Source: CAZRKC01 sp964600665 (lineage in GTDB: Bacteria > Bacillota > SLNR01). From it: a DNA stretch of 37,688 nucleotides. A model generated the notes under the pieces. It was not told the DNA's origin. It was given only the letters and a program-made list of their open reading frames with translations, and ran no database searches. Shown here piece by piece: positions 24,141 to 32,909 of the stretch. Positions within the stretch are counted from its first letter, which is position 1, and every line of letters starts with the position of its first letter. The position numbers were made by a program, and so were the translations under genes. Where the stretch lies: positions 1 to 37,688 of the forward strand of contig CAZRKC010000022.1 of NCBI GenBank assembly GCA_964600665.1, written 5' to 3'.

Positions 24141-24166
24141 AAAAGAGGCGAACTTTCGCCTCTTTT
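24141..24166 (+). terminator. Strong terminator after the DUF362 gene
   Basis: AAAAGAGGCGAA (24141-24152) pairs perfectly with TTCGCCTCTTTT (24155-24166) with only two bases in between (a slightly larger loop in practice). It ends the MBL / selenoperoxiredoxin / DUF362 unit. Confidence 0.88.
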
Positions 24167-24239
24167 AACTTTGTACTGGAGGGAGGAAAAACCCGCCTAA
24201 TAGCAAATATATGGGGATGGGCATGAAGGAGGGGTTTCA

Positions 24240-24680
24240 TTGACGAAAATGGCTGCGCTAGTGATGGCATTCACTGCCGGGCTATTGATGAGTATACAGC
24301 CGGCAATTAATGCGGGTCTTGGCAGACGGATTGGCGTGTTTGAAAGCGCGTTGATATCGTTTCTGGTTGGGACCAGCGCCTTAGTGGTGATCGTGATTTT
24401 TTTGGGAAAAGGGAATCTAGCAGAAGTACGGAATGTGCCATGGTATTATCTTACTGGTGGGTTAATGGGTGTGTTTGTAGTGACAACCATGATTCTCATT
24501 ATCCCCAAATTGGGCAGCGGGGTCGGTGCAATCACATTACTCTCCGCACAAATGCTGATGGCGATGATTATCGACCATTATGGTCTATTGGGTGTGGCGC
24601 AGACACCGATTGGGCCCAACCGGATCGTTGGGATTGTTTTGTTGTTTATCAGTATGCGATTTATTATCGGAAAATTTTAG
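24240..24680 (+). CDS. YdcZ-type (DUF606) small membrane transporter
   Basis: A 146-aa protein with five predicted membrane segments and the family pattern AGLLMSIQPAINAGLGRRIG at the start and GGLMGVFVV in the middle. It belongs to the short half-size members of the drug/metabolite transporter superfamily, which probably work as dimers. The substrate is unknown. The TTG at 24240 follows AAGGAGGGG; the ATG at 24249 is an alternative. It is a single gene with terminators on both sides. Confidence 0.82.
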   Translation: MTKMAALVMAFTAGLLMSIQPAINAGLGRRIGVFESALISFLVGTSALVVIVIFLGKGNLAEVRNVPWYYLTGGLMGVFVVTTMILIIPKLGSGVGAITLLSAQMLMAMIIDHYGLLGVAQTPIGPNRIVGIVLLFISMRFIIGKF

Positions 24681-24740
24681 CATGTTTTAGTGTTAAGCAG
24701 CATCTGATTAATAATACGGTTTATCTTCTCCAATAGGTAA

Positions 24741-24784
24741 AAAATTGGCAAACATCAGAATATATGTGTTTGCCAATTTTTTTA
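24741..24784. terminator. Bidirectional terminator between the YdcZ-type gene and the HAD gene
   Basis: AAAAATTGGCAAACA (24741-24755) pairs with TGTTTGCCAATTTTT (24768-24782), a 15-bp perfect stem with A and T runs on opposite sides. It serves the convergent genes in both directions. Confidence 0.88.
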
Positions 24785-24802
24785 TGTCATCAACGCTGCC
24801 AG

Positions 24803-25534
24803 TTAACCGATTCGGTCGAAGAAACCTTCATCCATTTCGTAGATCATATCTTTCCGTTCGACAACAACCCGAGCATGGGCCCGGATCATTGGATCCTGAC
24901 TCATTCGCATCAACAGTTCACGGGTGGGATTGACAGCAGTGGGAAAACCGACCATTTTAAACATCGAGAGATCTCCTGCGGTGTCCCCGTAAGCATATGA
25001 ATTGGATAGATCAAGACCGTATTGAATCGCAAAATTACGGATAGCTTCGGCTTTGTTGTCACTATCCCACATCGGAATAATTTGACCCGTAAAATAACCT
25101 TCCGAATTTTTAAGATAACGGGTTCCAATATGATCATGGAACCCATGTTTTGATGCCATCTCACAGACGAGTTCTTCAGGAGAACCAGAAACAGTGATGA
25201 TGATGTGACCCATTTCTTTGTGAAACTGGATTCGGTCACGGGTGTAAACGTAGACTCGATCACCATTTTGTTCCACTACTTTTTTCGCAATCAATTCAAT
25301 TTGGGATTGGTGGAGCCCCGCAATCGCTTCAACATAAATTTCAGCCATCTTTAATAAATAATCATCGTAGTTACCAACCCTTCGATCCCATCGGTTATAC
25401 CGCTCCTTGACCTCGTTGTGCCATCGAACTTCATCAATGATTTCGGATCGAATGAGTTTTTTGAACATCGCTGTAATTAGGCCTTCTCGGTACAAGGTAC
25501 CGTCAATATCAAAAAACGCTGCAATCGCCAACAT
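24803..25534 (-). CDS. HAD-superfamily (subfamily IB) phosphatase
   Basis: A 243-aa hydrolase with the nucleophile motif FFDIDGTLY (D9, D11), motif II TVSGSPEEL (~113-121) and motif IV YGDTAGDLSM (~188-197). The long helical cap between motifs I and II fits the phosphoserine phosphatase-like IB subfamily, whose members include SerB-like and other small-molecule phosphatases; the substrate is not fixed by sequence. GGGAGGTG precedes the ATG. It stands alone on the minus strand. Confidence 0.82.
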   Translation of the reverse strand: MLAIAAFFDIDGTLYREGLITAMFKKLIRSEIIDEVRWHNEVKERYNRWDRRVGNYDDYLLKMAEIYVEAIAGLHQSQIELIAKKVVEQNGDRVYVYTRDRIQFHKEMGHIIITVSGSPEELVCEMASKHGFHDHIGTRYLKNSEGYFTGQIIPMWDSDNKAEAIRNFAIQYGLDLSNSYAYGDTAGDLSMFKMVGFPTAVNPTRELLMRMSQDPMIRAHARVVVERKDMIYEMDEGFFDRIG

Positions 25535-25988
25535 AAGTCACCTCCCATACACCCTATGCAATGAATTTGATGGTCATATCTTGATTCGGTCAAGAGGATT
25601 TGTGATTAACGATCGTGGCACCCTTTCTGCTGACACAAGAGGCCATTGTGATCATCTTATGGATAGAGATGGATGATTGCATAGAAACTAAAAAATCATC
25701 CGGTTACTCAATCATATCATATCAAAAAACTCCGACAAGATGGTGATAATAATTAGAAGAATCCAAGATTATCAACCCTAAATCCGATAGTCTTTCCTTG
25801 ATAAACATAACTGCACCTGGTTTCTTTGGAGCATAATTATATCAAATATCTCTATTAAGTTATTTGAATTGAGTTTTATTGATTTTGGTGCTTGGGATAC
25901 GCATATTTGCACCATCTCGGCAGGATAGGCGTAATTTATGTCGTAAAGATACCGTATGAATGTACCGATTAGCCTAGGGGGGTATACC
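25535..25988. other. Intergenic stretch between divergent HAD and pepV genes
   Basis: No gene is supported on either strand. GGATGATT near 25672 and AATCATCC near 25701 form an 8-bp inverted repeat with an A-rich interior; it has no T tail. The stretch is AT-rich toward pepV, and promoters must lie here, but I do not see a clear -35/-10 pair. Confidence 0.4.
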
Positions 25989-27404
25989 ATGGAACTCAAA
26001 AAGCTGGACGCAATTGTTGAATCGATGCGGAATGATATCATCAAAGATACACAAGAGATTATAAAAATTCGGAGTCTGGAGGCACCTCCCAGTGGTCCTG
26101 GGCGGCCATTTGGTGATGCTGTAGCCGCATCGTTGGAATACGCTTTAGATGTGGGCAAAAAGCTAGGTTTAAAGGTTAAGAATATGGATGGATATGTAGG
26201 TTATGCCGAGTACGGACAGGGTGAAGAAATGGTTTCTGTCCTTGTTCATGTGGATATTGTTCCCGAAGGGGACGGATGGACACATCCTCCTTATGGCGGC
26301 GAAATCCATGATGGTAAGATTTATGGGCGCGGTGCAGTGGACAACAAAGGGCCGGCAATCGCTGCGCTCTATGCAGTAAAGGCCTTGATGGAATCAAAAG
26401 TGCCTGTGAAACGGCGTGTCAGGGTGATTATTGGAGCGAATGAAGAATCGGGCATGAAGTGTATGAAACATTATAAAGAGCACGAAGAAATCCCCATGTG
26501 TGGATTTGCACCTGATGCCGACTATCCTATCATCAATACAGAGAAAGGTATCATGAGATTTTCATTAAAGAAAGCATTTGATTCAGGGGAAGAGGGGGAT
26601 GTCGCCATTCTATCTGTCAAGGGCGGGACAGCACCCAACTCGGTGCCAGACTACTGTGAGGCTGAACTTCAAGCCAACCATTCCGGTAGGCATGCGATCG
26701 AAGAGTCCTTAGCACACATGACAAATATACAAAAGTTTAAAATGCGTCTTGAAAGTCAAGGTGATATGGTCAAGGTTGTTTCTGTCGGTGTTTCGGCCCA
26801 TGGCAGCACACCAGAACAAGGCCAAAATGCAATTTCGCAGATGATGCTGTTTTTGAATACGCTTCCATTAGGCGCAAACGATCAGGCAGCATATATCAGC
26901 GATTACGTCAGATTGATTGGAATGGAGTACAATGGGCAATCCATCGGAGTGGAATTTTCAGACGAATTATCAGGACTTCTCATCTTTAATGTGGGTATCA
27001 TAAATATGGATCAAGATAGTGGAGAAGTGGTCGTCAACATCCGCTATCCGGTTGCGTATACAGGGCAGCAGGTCGTAGACGGTGTCAAAGGAGCGCTGGT
27101 GGGTACTGGAATCACGTTGGAAGGTTTATCGGATAGCAAACCCCATCATGTGCCTGAAGATCATTTCCTGATAAAAGCCCTCTCAAAAGTTTATGAAGAG
27201 ATGACGGGTGAGCCTACTCGGTTAATTGCAATTGGTGGTGGAACTTATGCGAGAACCATGCCAAATTCAGTAGCTTTTGGACCCGGTATACCGGGACGGC
27301 CGGATGTAGCCCACAAGGAGAATGAAAATATCCCCATCGAGGATTTGATACTGAATACAAAAATCAATGCAAGAGCGATTTATGAGCTAATCAAATCAGA
27401 ATAA
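25989..27404 (+). CDS. pepV: M20-family dipeptidase, PepV/Sapep type
   Basis: A 471-aa zinc dipeptidase of peptidase family M20. Metal and catalytic motifs are in order: VLVHVDIVPEGDGW (His and Asp, ~80-93), GRGAVDNKGP (bridging Asp, ~108-117), NEESGMKC (catalytic Glu pair, ~143-150) and the final metal His in DVAHKENENI near the C-terminus. GRPFGD and the long lid domain match the PepV subgroup. The ATG at 25989 follows GGGGGG with suitable spacing. It is a cytoplasmic enzyme that completes peptide breakdown, releasing single amino acids; a single-gene unit with a strong terminator. Confidence 0.9.
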   Translation: MELKKLDAIVESMRNDIIKDTQEIIKIRSLEAPPSGPGRPFGDAVAASLEYALDVGKKLGLKVKNMDGYVGYAEYGQGEEMVSVLVHVDIVPEGDGWTHPPYGGEIHDGKIYGRGAVDNKGPAIAALYAVKALMESKVPVKRRVRVIIGANEESGMKCMKHYKEHEEIPMCGFAPDADYPIINTEKGIMRFSLKKAFDSGEEGDVAILSVKGGTAPNSVPDYCEAELQANHSGRHAIEESLAHMTNIQKFKMRLESQGDMVKVVSVGVSAHGSTPEQGQNAISQMMLFLNTLPLGANDQAAYISDYVRLIGMEYNGQSIGVEFSDELSGLLIFNVGIINMDQDSGEVVVNIRYPVAYTGQQVVDGVKGALVGTGITLEGLSDSKPHHVPEDHFLIKALSKVYEEMTGEPTRLIAIGGGTYARTMPNSVAFGPGIPGRPDVAHKENENIPIEDLILNTKINARAIYELIKSE

Positions 27405-27407
27405 ATA

Positions 27408-27447
27408 AATCCGGCAGGGTCCAAATCCATGGATCCTGCCGGGTTTA
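27408..27447. terminator. Bidirectional terminator between pepV and mtnK
   Basis: CCGGCAGGGTCC (27411-27422) pairs with GGATCCTGCCGG (27431-27442) with one G-U; AAAT precedes and GTTTATT follows. It serves the two convergent genes. Confidence 0.85.
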
Positions 27448-28656
27448 TTACTTAAGATTGTGTGCAGCCTGCTCAATTATGTTGACCAAATCAATTCCAT
27501 TTTTCATGTCTCTCCGCTTCATGATCATGGCTTCACCCATTCGCAAAGCCATTCGTTCTGCATCAGCCCGTACGGACTCATCGGGGATGAAACGGAAATC
27601 TTCTACCTGCGCTCGTCCGATCCTGCGGATGGTTTCACAGCCTGCAAATCCAGCACCGTCGGATAAAAGGCGATGGATAAAATGGTCTTTGTATCCTTTT
27701 ACTCCTGCAGTGGTTTCTTGGTTGAATGATTCCCAAAGTCGGCTGAACTCATTGGAAAAAACATCCCAAGTTTTGTGAATGGTTTCTAAAAGGTATTGCC
27801 GATGGGACATCCGCTGATCCGCGCTTTGACTATGATACTCATGGGCGGCATAATTTAAAACCAAATTGCCGATCATCAAACCCAAATCAAAGCCCATGGG
27901 GCCATAGAACGCAAACTCCTGATCAATTGCCTTCGTTGTCTGATCTGTAACAAATACGCTCCCAGTGTGCAGGTCGCCGTGAATAAGTGCTTGAGCATTC
28001 GTTAAAAATGACTCTTTTAACAAGGCCACTTCAAATTTCAGTGCATCGTTCCTGCGCAATGCTTCACCCGCAGCTTGGGATTCAGGCATATAGTGAGTCG
28101 TTTGGTCATCATAATATGGGACGGTAAAAATCAATTTCTCTGTAATTTCACACATTTCAGGATTGATGAATCGAGCCTGCATGGCTTTCTTCTCTTTGCC
28201 GTCCAGAAAGAAATCGGATGTTTTATAAAGTGTTTGTGCCATAAATACTCCGATATGCTCGGCAAAATTCGGATACTGTTTGCCGTCAATCAAACCTTTG
28301 CGCATGATGACATGGTTTGATAAATCCTCCATGACAAACAGGGCTCGCTCATGATCCTGATGGAATATTTTCGGTACAAACTGGGGGCAGAATGAACCTT
28401 GGATCGCCATTGCTTCCGCTTCAATACGGATTCGATCTGTCGTCAGCAGGCGATTTTTCCCTGATGAGCGCAAATACGGCATGGCTTGTTTGACGATTAC
28501 ACTTTTCCCTGTATTGGTGTCCTTTGCCTGATACACAAAATTGATATTTCCGTCTCCAATCTCCGAAATAATCAGAGAAGCACCGTCTGAGAATAAACCT
28601 GGTATTGATAGAAGATATGCGGCAATATTCGTTTCATTCACACTTTCATATTCCAT
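27448..28656 (-). CDS. mtnK: 5-methylthioribose kinase
   Basis: Phosphorylates methylthioribose in methionine salvage from methylthioadenosine. The 402-aa protein has an aminoglycoside-phosphotransferase-like kinase fold: GDGNINFVYQA (~35-45, nucleotide loop), SVIVKQAMPYLR (Lys), the catalytic ALIHGDLHTGSV (~219-230) and the metal-binding IDQEFAFYGPMGFDLG (~240-255), with the DQEFA variant typical of MtnK. The ATG is placed at 28656 by GAGGAGG upstream. No other mtn gene lies in the window. It has its own promoter (28696-28724). Confidence 0.92.
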   Translation of the reverse strand: MEYESVNETNIAAYLLSIPGLFSDGASLIISEIGDGNINFVYQAKDTNTGKSVIVKQAMPYLRSSGKNRLLTTDRIRIEAEAMAIQGSFCPQFVPKIFHQDHERALFVMEDLSNHVIMRKGLIDGKQYPNFAEHIGVFMAQTLYKTSDFFLDGKEKKAMQARFINPEMCEITEKLIFTVPYYDDQTTHYMPESQAAGEALRRNDALKFEVALLKESFLTNAQALIHGDLHTGSVFVTDQTTKAIDQEFAFYGPMGFDLGLMIGNLVLNYAAHEYHSQSADQRMSHRQYLLETIHKTWDVFSNEFSRLWESFNQETTAGVKGYKDHFIHRLLSDGAGFAGCETIRRIGRAQVEDFRFIPDESVRADAERMALRMGEAMIMKRRDMKNGIDLVNIIEQAAHNLK

Positions 28657-28695
28657 CACGATTCCTCCTCGAAAGCAAGCATGTAATCTTTTCAT

Positions 28696-28724
28696 ATTCT
28701 ACACCATTTACCCACAACTGTCAC
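28696..28724 (-). promoter_or_regulatory. Promoter of mtnK
   Basis: On the minus strand GTGACA (28724-28719), 17 bases, TAGAAT (28701-28696). No SAM or S-box riboswitch is visible between it and the gene; the leader would be only about 30 bases. Confidence 0.5.
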
Positions 28725-28826
28725 CATTTCCATGACATGCAGGGATCAATGGGAGCAGGAATTTATTGCATAGGACATGAATATATGAAGAAATGGCGAA
28801 AGATAGTCTGAAAAGGAGATGGGATC

Positions 28827-29204
28827 ATGATCAAAAAAATCGAGCACATCGGGATTCGGGTCAAAGATCTAGAGCGTTCGGTTTCATTTTATTCTAACGT
28901 CTTAGGATTTATGGTTAGAGGGCGGATGGAGAACAAAACCACTGGATTGAGAATTGCTTTTGTAAGGGTTGGAGATAGCGAGATTGAGCTCCTGCAATAT
29001 CCTGATCAAGGCGAGGAGCCGCTGCCAGCCGGTGTTATTGCCCATATTGCATTCAGAGTTGATGCGATTGAGGATGTATTGGCCCGGTTAATGGAAGCCG
29101 GCGTGGAGTTACGCGATCAACAACCCAGAGAAGTGTTTGGGGATACAAAGATTGCGTTTTTCTATGGTCCTGACGGGGAGGTTCTGGAACTCTATCAGAA
29201 ATAA
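28827..29204 (+). CDS. VOC-family (glyoxalase-like) metalloprotein
   Basis: A 125-aa protein of the vicinal oxygen chelate superfamily with two beta-alpha-beta-beta-beta modules: KIEHIGIRVKDLERSVSFY (~4-22) and IAHIAFRVDAIED (~71-83), ending EVLELYQ. Metal ligands appear to be H7, E53 or so, H73 and E121, the pattern of glyoxalase I and methylmalonyl-CoA epimerase. Its reaction is not determined. AAAAGGAG precedes the ATG. It is the first of four co-directional genes with an aminotransferase 18 bases on. Confidence 0.8.
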   Translation: MIKKIEHIGIRVKDLERSVSFYSNVLGFMVRGRMENKTTGLRIAFVRVGDSEIELLQYPDQGEEPLPAGVIAHIAFRVDAIEDVLARLMEAGVELRDQQPREVFGDTKIAFFYGPDGEVLELYQK

Positions 29205-29222
29205 CGCAAGGGAGTGTCGCTT

Positions 29223-30380
29223 ATGGCAAAGGATGCTTTTCAAGTTGAAGAATTCATGGTTGAACGTTGGATGAATACCTATGAGAACGATGCGATCTAT
29301 AATCTGGCGGAAACCGATGCAAAGCCATTAACATTACATGAGTTGCTTACCATGGGAGCGCCTAATCAATATTTGGATGGATTACTGGGTTTGAAGGTTT
29401 CGTATAATCCAACGCTGGGAAGTGATCATCTGAGAGGGTTGATTGCTGCCCAATATCAAGGCGTCTCATCTGAAGATATCCTGGTGACATCAGGGGCAAT
29501 CGAGGCGAATTTTTTGTTGGCCAATGTGTTGATTCAACCGGGTGACACAGTGATTGTCCAGTCGCCTGCCTATCAAGCCTTGTATTCTGTAGCACAAGCA
29601 CGAGGTGCCCAGGTCAAACACTGGGTCATGCAAATCAAAGATCAATACCAACCCGACATGGATGCACTGGCAGCTTTGATTGACAACCGGACAAAAGCGG
29701 TAATAATCAATGTTCCTCACAATCCAACCGGGGCGGTCATCAGTCCAGAGAACTTGAGAACCATCTTAGCATGGGCTGAAGAAAAAAACTTCTGGGTTAT
29801 TTGTGATGAGGTGTACCACGACATGGCGATTGAAGCCAATGTACTACCACCTCACGCTCGCAGCATAAGTCAGCGTGCAATCAGCGTGGGTAGCTTATCC
29901 AAATCATTTGGTTTGTCAGGGCTCCGGATTGGATGGATTGCCGCAACCCCCCATTTGGTTGAAATGTGTTGGAAATGGAAAGATTACACGTCTATCAGTG
30001 TATCTTCGATTAGCGATTATCTAGCGTGCATTGCCCTGAAAGAGAAAAACCAGATTATGGCTCGAAATATTCCCCTCGCACGGGCCAATCGAGATAAACT
30101 TCATCAGTGGCTATCCGACCATCGTGAGCATATGGAATGGGTTCCATCCCGTGTAGGGCTTTTAAATTTTCCAAAATTTACAGATTTACCAATTTCAACA
30201 GAAGCACTCTGTTTGGGGATTTTTAAAGAAAAGAAGGTGTTGTTGATGCCAGGTGAAGCATTTCAACACCCCGGGCACTTGCGGATCGGATATGGTAACG
30301 ATGCACAAGTGTTTAATCATGGTCTAGAAATTATTGATGAATACCTTGTCAGGATATTTTCAAAAGGCGGGATTCCATGA
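29223..30380 (+). CDS. PLP-dependent aminotransferase, class I/II
   Basis: A 385-aa fold type I enzyme. The cofactor-site motifs are VPHNPTGAVIS (~residues 165-175), ICDEVYHDM (~192-200) and the Schiff-base lysine in VGSLSKSFGLSGLRIGW (~221-237). The substrate is unclear; the N-terminus ERWMNTYENDAIYNLAET is typical of a group of uncharacterised aminotransferases close to the aspartate/capreomycidine type. The ATG at 29223 is favoured over a GTG at 29214, since GGGAG lies at the right distance only for the former. It overlaps the next gene by 4 bases. Confidence 0.85.
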   Translation: MAKDAFQVEEFMVERWMNTYENDAIYNLAETDAKPLTLHELLTMGAPNQYLDGLLGLKVSYNPTLGSDHLRGLIAAQYQGVSSEDILVTSGAIEANFLLANVLIQPGDTVIVQSPAYQALYSVAQARGAQVKHWVMQIKDQYQPDMDALAALIDNRTKAVIINVPHNPTGAVISPENLRTILAWAEEKNFWVICDEVYHDMAIEANVLPPHARSISQRAISVGSLSKSFGLSGLRIGWIAATPHLVEMCWKWKDYTSISVSSISDYLACIALKEKNQIMARNIPLARANRDKLHQWLSDHREHMEWVPSRVGLLNFPKFTDLPISTEALCLGIFKEKKVLLMPGEAFQHPGHLRIGYGNDAQVFNHGLEIIDEYLVRIFSKGGIP

Positions 30381-31402
30381 AGAATCAATATGTTTCTCAA
30401 CTCAGTAGCGGGGACAAGGTCAAAGATGTGTTTGGTGTTTACGAGGTGAATCTTGCTCGTTTTACAAAACCCAACCGAACAGGGGACCAATATCTTCGAT
30501 TACTACTCGGAGATCGAACAGGCATCATTGAAGGGCGGATTTGGGATACACAGGCGGCTCTTGATATTGTGAGGGATGTGAGAGTGGATGATCTGGTTAT
30601 GATCTCAGGAACCGTCCAGGAGTTTAATGGGCTCCAAATTAATATTAACACCTGTCGGAAAGTTGACCGGGTTGCCACTGATATGGAAAACTTTCGACCA
30701 CAATCGGAGAAATCAATTCTTGATATGTGGAAGGGGCTTGACCATCTGACCGATCGGATCACAGGTGAGCATTGGCGAAGGTTGATCCGCGAGATATGGT
30801 CCGCAGATTTCAAAAAAATGTTCCAGGGTGCCCCTGCGGGTCGGCAAGTGCATCACAACTATGGGGGCGGGTTGCTTGAGCATACACTTGAAGTGATGAT
30901 ATATTGTGAGCAGGTGATTGAAACCCAGGGAGAAGCAATCGACTCGGATACTCTGTTGATGGGTGCACTGGTTCACGATATTGGAAAAGTTGAAGAATAT
31001 GACGCCAAAAGCTTGACGTTTCAATTGACGGAAAAGGGGAAACTGCTTGGAGGACACATCATTCTAGGTCGAGACATGGTTCAAGCATGGATGAAAAGAA
31101 TCCGTCCTTTTCCAGATGAAGCGGCAGCAAAGCTTGAACACATGATATTGTCTCATCACGGGATACCCGAATGGGGGAGTCCAGTGGAGCCGAAAATCAT
31201 TGAAGCCATTGCACTTCATCATGCAGACTTGTTAAGCGCACGCGTGAATCAAGCGTACAAAGTCATCAGCCAGGCTGTTCAACCTGATCAGCGATGGTCC
31301 CCCTATGATAAATTCCTTGGTCGGAGTTTATTGGTGCCCACAGCAAACGCAAGTGATCGTGAATGTGATGGTCTGATTACCCAGGGAGGCGAAGAAGAGT
31401 GA
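30377..31402 (+). CDS. yhaM: YhaM-type 3'-5' exoribonuclease (OB plus HD domain)
   Basis: A 341-aa protein with an N-terminal OB-fold nucleic-acid-binding domain (~12-95, containing YLRLLLGDRTGIIEGRIW) and a C-terminal HD phosphohydrolase domain (~155-310) carrying GGLLEHTLEV, LVHDIGKV (the HD pair), ILSHHG and the final Asp in HHADLLSAR. Order and length match YhaM of the Bacillota, which trims RNA and DNA 3' ends with Mn2+. The ATG overlaps the aminotransferase stop and the end overlaps the racemase start. Confidence 0.88.
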   Translation: MKNQYVSQLSSGDKVKDVFGVYEVNLARFTKPNRTGDQYLRLLLGDRTGIIEGRIWDTQAALDIVRDVRVDDLVMISGTVQEFNGLQININTCRKVDRVATDMENFRPQSEKSILDMWKGLDHLTDRITGEHWRRLIREIWSADFKKMFQGAPAGRQVHHNYGGGLLEHTLEVMIYCEQVIETQGEAIDSDTLLMGALVHDIGKVEEYDAKSLTFQLTEKGKLLGGHIILGRDMVQAWMKRIRPFPDEAAAKLEHMILSHHGIPEWGSPVEPKIIEAIALHHADLLSARVNQAYKVISQAVQPDQRWSPYDKFLGRSLLVPTANASDRECDGLITQGGEEE

Positions 31403-32118
31403 GCAGCGAATTGACATTGCGAAAAAAAGCAACAGTGCCGGCCAGCTATCGCGATTGCCGACTGTTCGGTGTGATTGCAGGTACACCAGTCGATACACAA
31501 ATGGGGGTCGACTGTCTGGAGGCTAGGGGGTATCATGCAATCGGCCTGCCGGCATCACCAACTCCCCATGAACAGGCTCGCCTTCAGATTTTAGACAAGC
31601 AAGGTCTGACTGCTTTGGTCGCTAATTTAGCAGCAACACTAAAAAGACACGGGGCAGCTGGAATCATGATTTATTGCAATTCAATGAGTACTGCTGTTGA
31701 TTTGGAAAGACTACGGGAAGAGGTTGACATACCGGTTATCACACCACTGGATGTTTATCGCGAATTAGCCGGCCAATTCAACACCATTGGTGTGATGGCT
31801 GCCAATAGTCAGAGCCTCGCCGGAATTGAGAAAACACTCCAGTCCTCAAACCCAGACTGCTGGCAAGTTGGTTATGCTCCGTTGGCAGTAGTGCTTGCCA
31901 TTGAGAACGAAGAAGAACCAGATACGATTGTGAAACAATACAAATTGAAAGGCGTTCTTGAGTCCATGGCATCCCTTGAGTCAGAAGCATTGATTCTTGG
32001 GTGCACCCATTTCCCATATATCAAAGTAACTTTGCAGCATTTGAATATTTTGCCCATCATCGACCCTGCAGATAAAATGGTGGAAATGTTAGTTGGAAGT
32101 ACGGATGCGCATCGGTAG
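31399..32118 (+). CDS. Aspartate/glutamate racemase-family protein
   Basis: A 239-aa protein of the Asp/Glu/hydantoin racemase superfamily. The two catalytic cysteines are present: IYCNSMSTA (~residues 92-100) and LGCTHFPYI (~196-204). Two-cysteine members interconvert L and D aspartate or glutamate without cofactor; the superfamily also has maleate isomerases. It might provide D-amino acids for the wall or act with the aminotransferase. The GTG at 31399 overlaps the YhaM stop, making it the last gene of the four-gene unit. Confidence 0.82.
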   Translation: MSSELTLRKKATVPASYRDCRLFGVIAGTPVDTQMGVDCLEARGYHAIGLPASPTPHEQARLQILDKQGLTALVANLAATLKRHGAAGIMIYCNSMSTAVDLERLREEVDIPVITPLDVYRELAGQFNTIGVMAANSQSLAGIEKTLQSSNPDCWQVGYAPLAVVLAIENEEEPDTIVKQYKLKGVLESMASLESEALILGCTHFPYIKVTLQHLNILPIIDPADKMVEMLVGSTDAHR

Positions 32119-32140
32119 AGGAGAAAATTCGAAAAAAGGC

Positions 32141-32170
32141 TTGATGGTATTATTGCAAATATGATATAAT
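32141..32170 (+). promoter_or_regulatory. Promoter of the rubrerythrin gene
   Basis: TTGATG (32141-32146), 18 bases, TATAAT (32165-32170). The AT-rich sequence over the -10 resembles a PerR box only loosely (about 10 of 14 bases), so I do not call one. Confidence 0.6.
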
Positions 32171-32203
32171 TACAACATAAATATCAACGAGGAGGCTTTG
32201 TCA

Positions 32204-32737
32204 ATGAGTTTAAAAGGATCAAAAACCGAGAAGAATTTATGGGAAGCGTTTGCTGGAGAATCACAAGCCCGGAACAAATATACGTATTGGGCGAGCACTG
32301 CAAAATCGGAAGGTTATGAGCAGATAGCAGGCATCTTTTTAGAAACAGCGGATAACGAAAAGGAACATGCCAAGATGGCATTTAAATTTTTGAATGGAAT
32401 TGGTTGTACCAAAGATAATCTGAAAAAGGCCGCAGAAGGTGAGCATTATGAGTGGACCGAGATGTACAAGGAATTCGAAAAGGTGGCAAGAGAAGAAGGC
32501 TTTGAGGAAATCGCTGATTTCTTTGAAGAAGTAGGGGAAGTGGAAGAAGAACATGAAAAAAGGTATTTAAAGTTATTGGAACGGCTGGAAACCGGCATGA
32601 CATTTAAGCGAGAAACAGAAATAAAATGGCATTGCCGCAATTGCGGGTATGTCCATACGGGTAAAGAAGCCCCTGAAAAATGTCCTGCTTGCTATCATCC
32701 ACAAGCTCATTATCAACCCAAGCCTGACAATTATTAA
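32204..32737 (+). CDS. Rubrerythrin
   Basis: A non-haem diiron peroxidase that reduces hydrogen peroxide in anaerobes. The 177-aa protein has a four-helix ferritin-like domain with the iron ligands in AGESQARNKYTYWA, ADNEKEHAK, EGEHYEW and VEEEHEKRY, and a C-terminal rubredoxin-like domain with paired cysteines CRNCG and CPACYHPQ. Its order (ferritin-like first, rubredoxin last) is the classical one. The ATG at 32204 follows GAGGAGG. It has its own promoter and terminator. With the selenoperoxiredoxin it suggests a defence set against peroxide in an oxygen-sensitive cell. Confidence 0.95.
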   Translation: MSLKGSKTEKNLWEAFAGESQARNKYTYWASTAKSEGYEQIAGIFLETADNEKEHAKMAFKFLNGIGCTKDNLKKAAEGEHYEWTEMYKEFEKVAREEGFEEIADFFEEVGEVEEEHEKRYLKLLERLETGMTFKRETEIKWHCRNCGYVHTGKEAPEKCPACYHPQAHYQPKPDNY

Positions 32738-32870
32738 GGGCTGTGGCTAATCTGAGATGAATTGCTTCAATTAGCATGAACTCACTTGTGAGTCCGTGCC
32801 TTTCTAGAAATCTATTGTTTGTTTGATCATATGGGTCCTTCATATGCGGGCCACTGACAACTGATAATAC

Positions 32871-32909
32871 GGCAGAGACAGCTGGATAACGGCAGTCTCT
32901 GCCTTATTA
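32871..32909 (+). terminator. Terminator downstream of rubrerythrin
   Basis: GGCAGAGAC (32871-32879) pairs with GTCTCTGCC (32895-32903), followed by TTATTATT. It lies about 130 bases after the gene. Confidence 0.7.

Noticed and set aside
32160..32180. PerR box at the rubrerythrin promoter
   Set aside because: Only about 10 of 14 bases match, and much of that comes from the TATAAT itself.
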